Of a DNA stretch of 64,000 nt, positions 63,561 to 64,000 are shown piece after piece. Positions within the stretch are counted from its first letter, which is position 1, and each line of letters opens with the position of its first letter. The stretch is from assembly GCA_964020975.1 (NCBI GenBank), contig OZ026619.1, positions 6,445,522 through 6,509,521 of the forward strand. Reading direction: 5' to 3'. The stretch is from Hermodice carunculata (taxonomy: Eukaryota; Annelida; Polychaeta; Eunicida; Amphinomidae). Both the position numbers and the translations under genes were made by a program. The notes beneath the pieces are model-generated. The model worked only from the letters and a program-made list of their open reading frames with translations. It did no database searches and had not been told where the DNA came from.

Positions 63561-64000
63561 GATTGCATCATATCGGATTATCTTGTGCGTATCAAACTAT
63601 GTAGGTTTTTATATTCCTCTAAGACCTGGTTTTGGATTATATTTGGGTGATTATTGTACTGATTTTCAAGGCCACAGGACCAAACAGATGCACTTTACAT
63701 TATATTGACCATGCTACAAGATAGACTTCTTTAAAACGCAAGTCACTCTGCCACATTAACACAAACTTTGGCTGCTCTAGAGACAAACGTATTCTGTGGA
63801 ATTTCTCATCTGTTTAACTTGGCCGAGCTGAAAAAAATATCCTTTGAAACATTTTCACTTCTGTATCAACCTGTAACATAGAAAAATGTATATCCCCCTA
63901 CGATTCATTTATCCGTAAACTAATTACCATTTCAGCTCCTGTTCACCTATCTATAATCAACTTTTTAATTAACTTTTTTTCCCAGTTACGTTACCAATAC
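63561..64000. other. Nothing recognised at the window end
   Basis: AT-rich sequence with no open frame or repeat I can support. Confidence 0.5.

Noticed and set aside
63236-63650. Open frames of 69-142 codons rich in Y, V, C and M (or T, H, I on the minus strand)
   Set aside because: These are produced by the TATG tetramer, whose 4-bp period leaves all frames open.

Overview
This is eukaryotic, animal-type DNA: AT-rich, full of microsatellites, with short coding exons in consensus GT-AG introns, metazoan-style LINEs and many small terminal-inverted-repeat (TIR) elements. The protein families (ShK, cysteine-rich modules with a C-x-F-P start, THAP), long introns and repeat style suggest a marine invertebrate, perhaps an ambulacrarian, cephalochordate or lophotrochozoan. 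The sequence alone does not settle which. No prokaryotic gene organisation, retrovirus-like element, Polinton, CRISPR array, tRNA or rRNA was recognised.

One host gene is well supported. It runs on the + strand from at least 4145 to a stop at 33533, with eleven recognised exons spread over about 29 kb. Reading frames join across introns at every junction except one. The product looks extracellular. It has a first cysteine-rich block (exons A-E), a single ShK-type six-cysteine exon (F), a second cysteine-rich block opening with a C-x-F-P motif (G-J), and a last exon (K) with a polar linker and a hydrophobic C-terminus that could be a GPI-anchor signal. The start codon and signal peptide were not found. 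They lie upstream of the window or in unrecognised exons before 4145. At least one exon between 7389 and 13685 is also missing.

The introns hold most of the older mobile DNA: two degenerate antisense LINE 3' halves (14.2-15.35 and 15.8-17.0 kb), a large composite non-coding repeat (18.4-20.5 kb), two THAP-domain fragments (21.6-21.8 and 24.4 kb), an interspersed repeat pair (23.1 and 30.6 kb), and members of two MITE-like families.

Downstream of 33.5 kb no complete gene is supported. There are a degenerate sense LINE (44.2-46.6 kb), a TIR element of about 1.0 kb (39.3-40.3 kb), a TIR element of about 1.1 kb with 4-bp target duplications and an array of CACGTG/ACGCGT-like motifs (47.2-48.3 kb), a palindrome-rich foldback repeat (58.2-58.6 kb), a 37-bp tandem array (60.9-61.4 kb), and a few isolated exon-like open frames. 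The most unusual repeat observation is that two MITE families with different ends carry the same GC-rich hairpin core.
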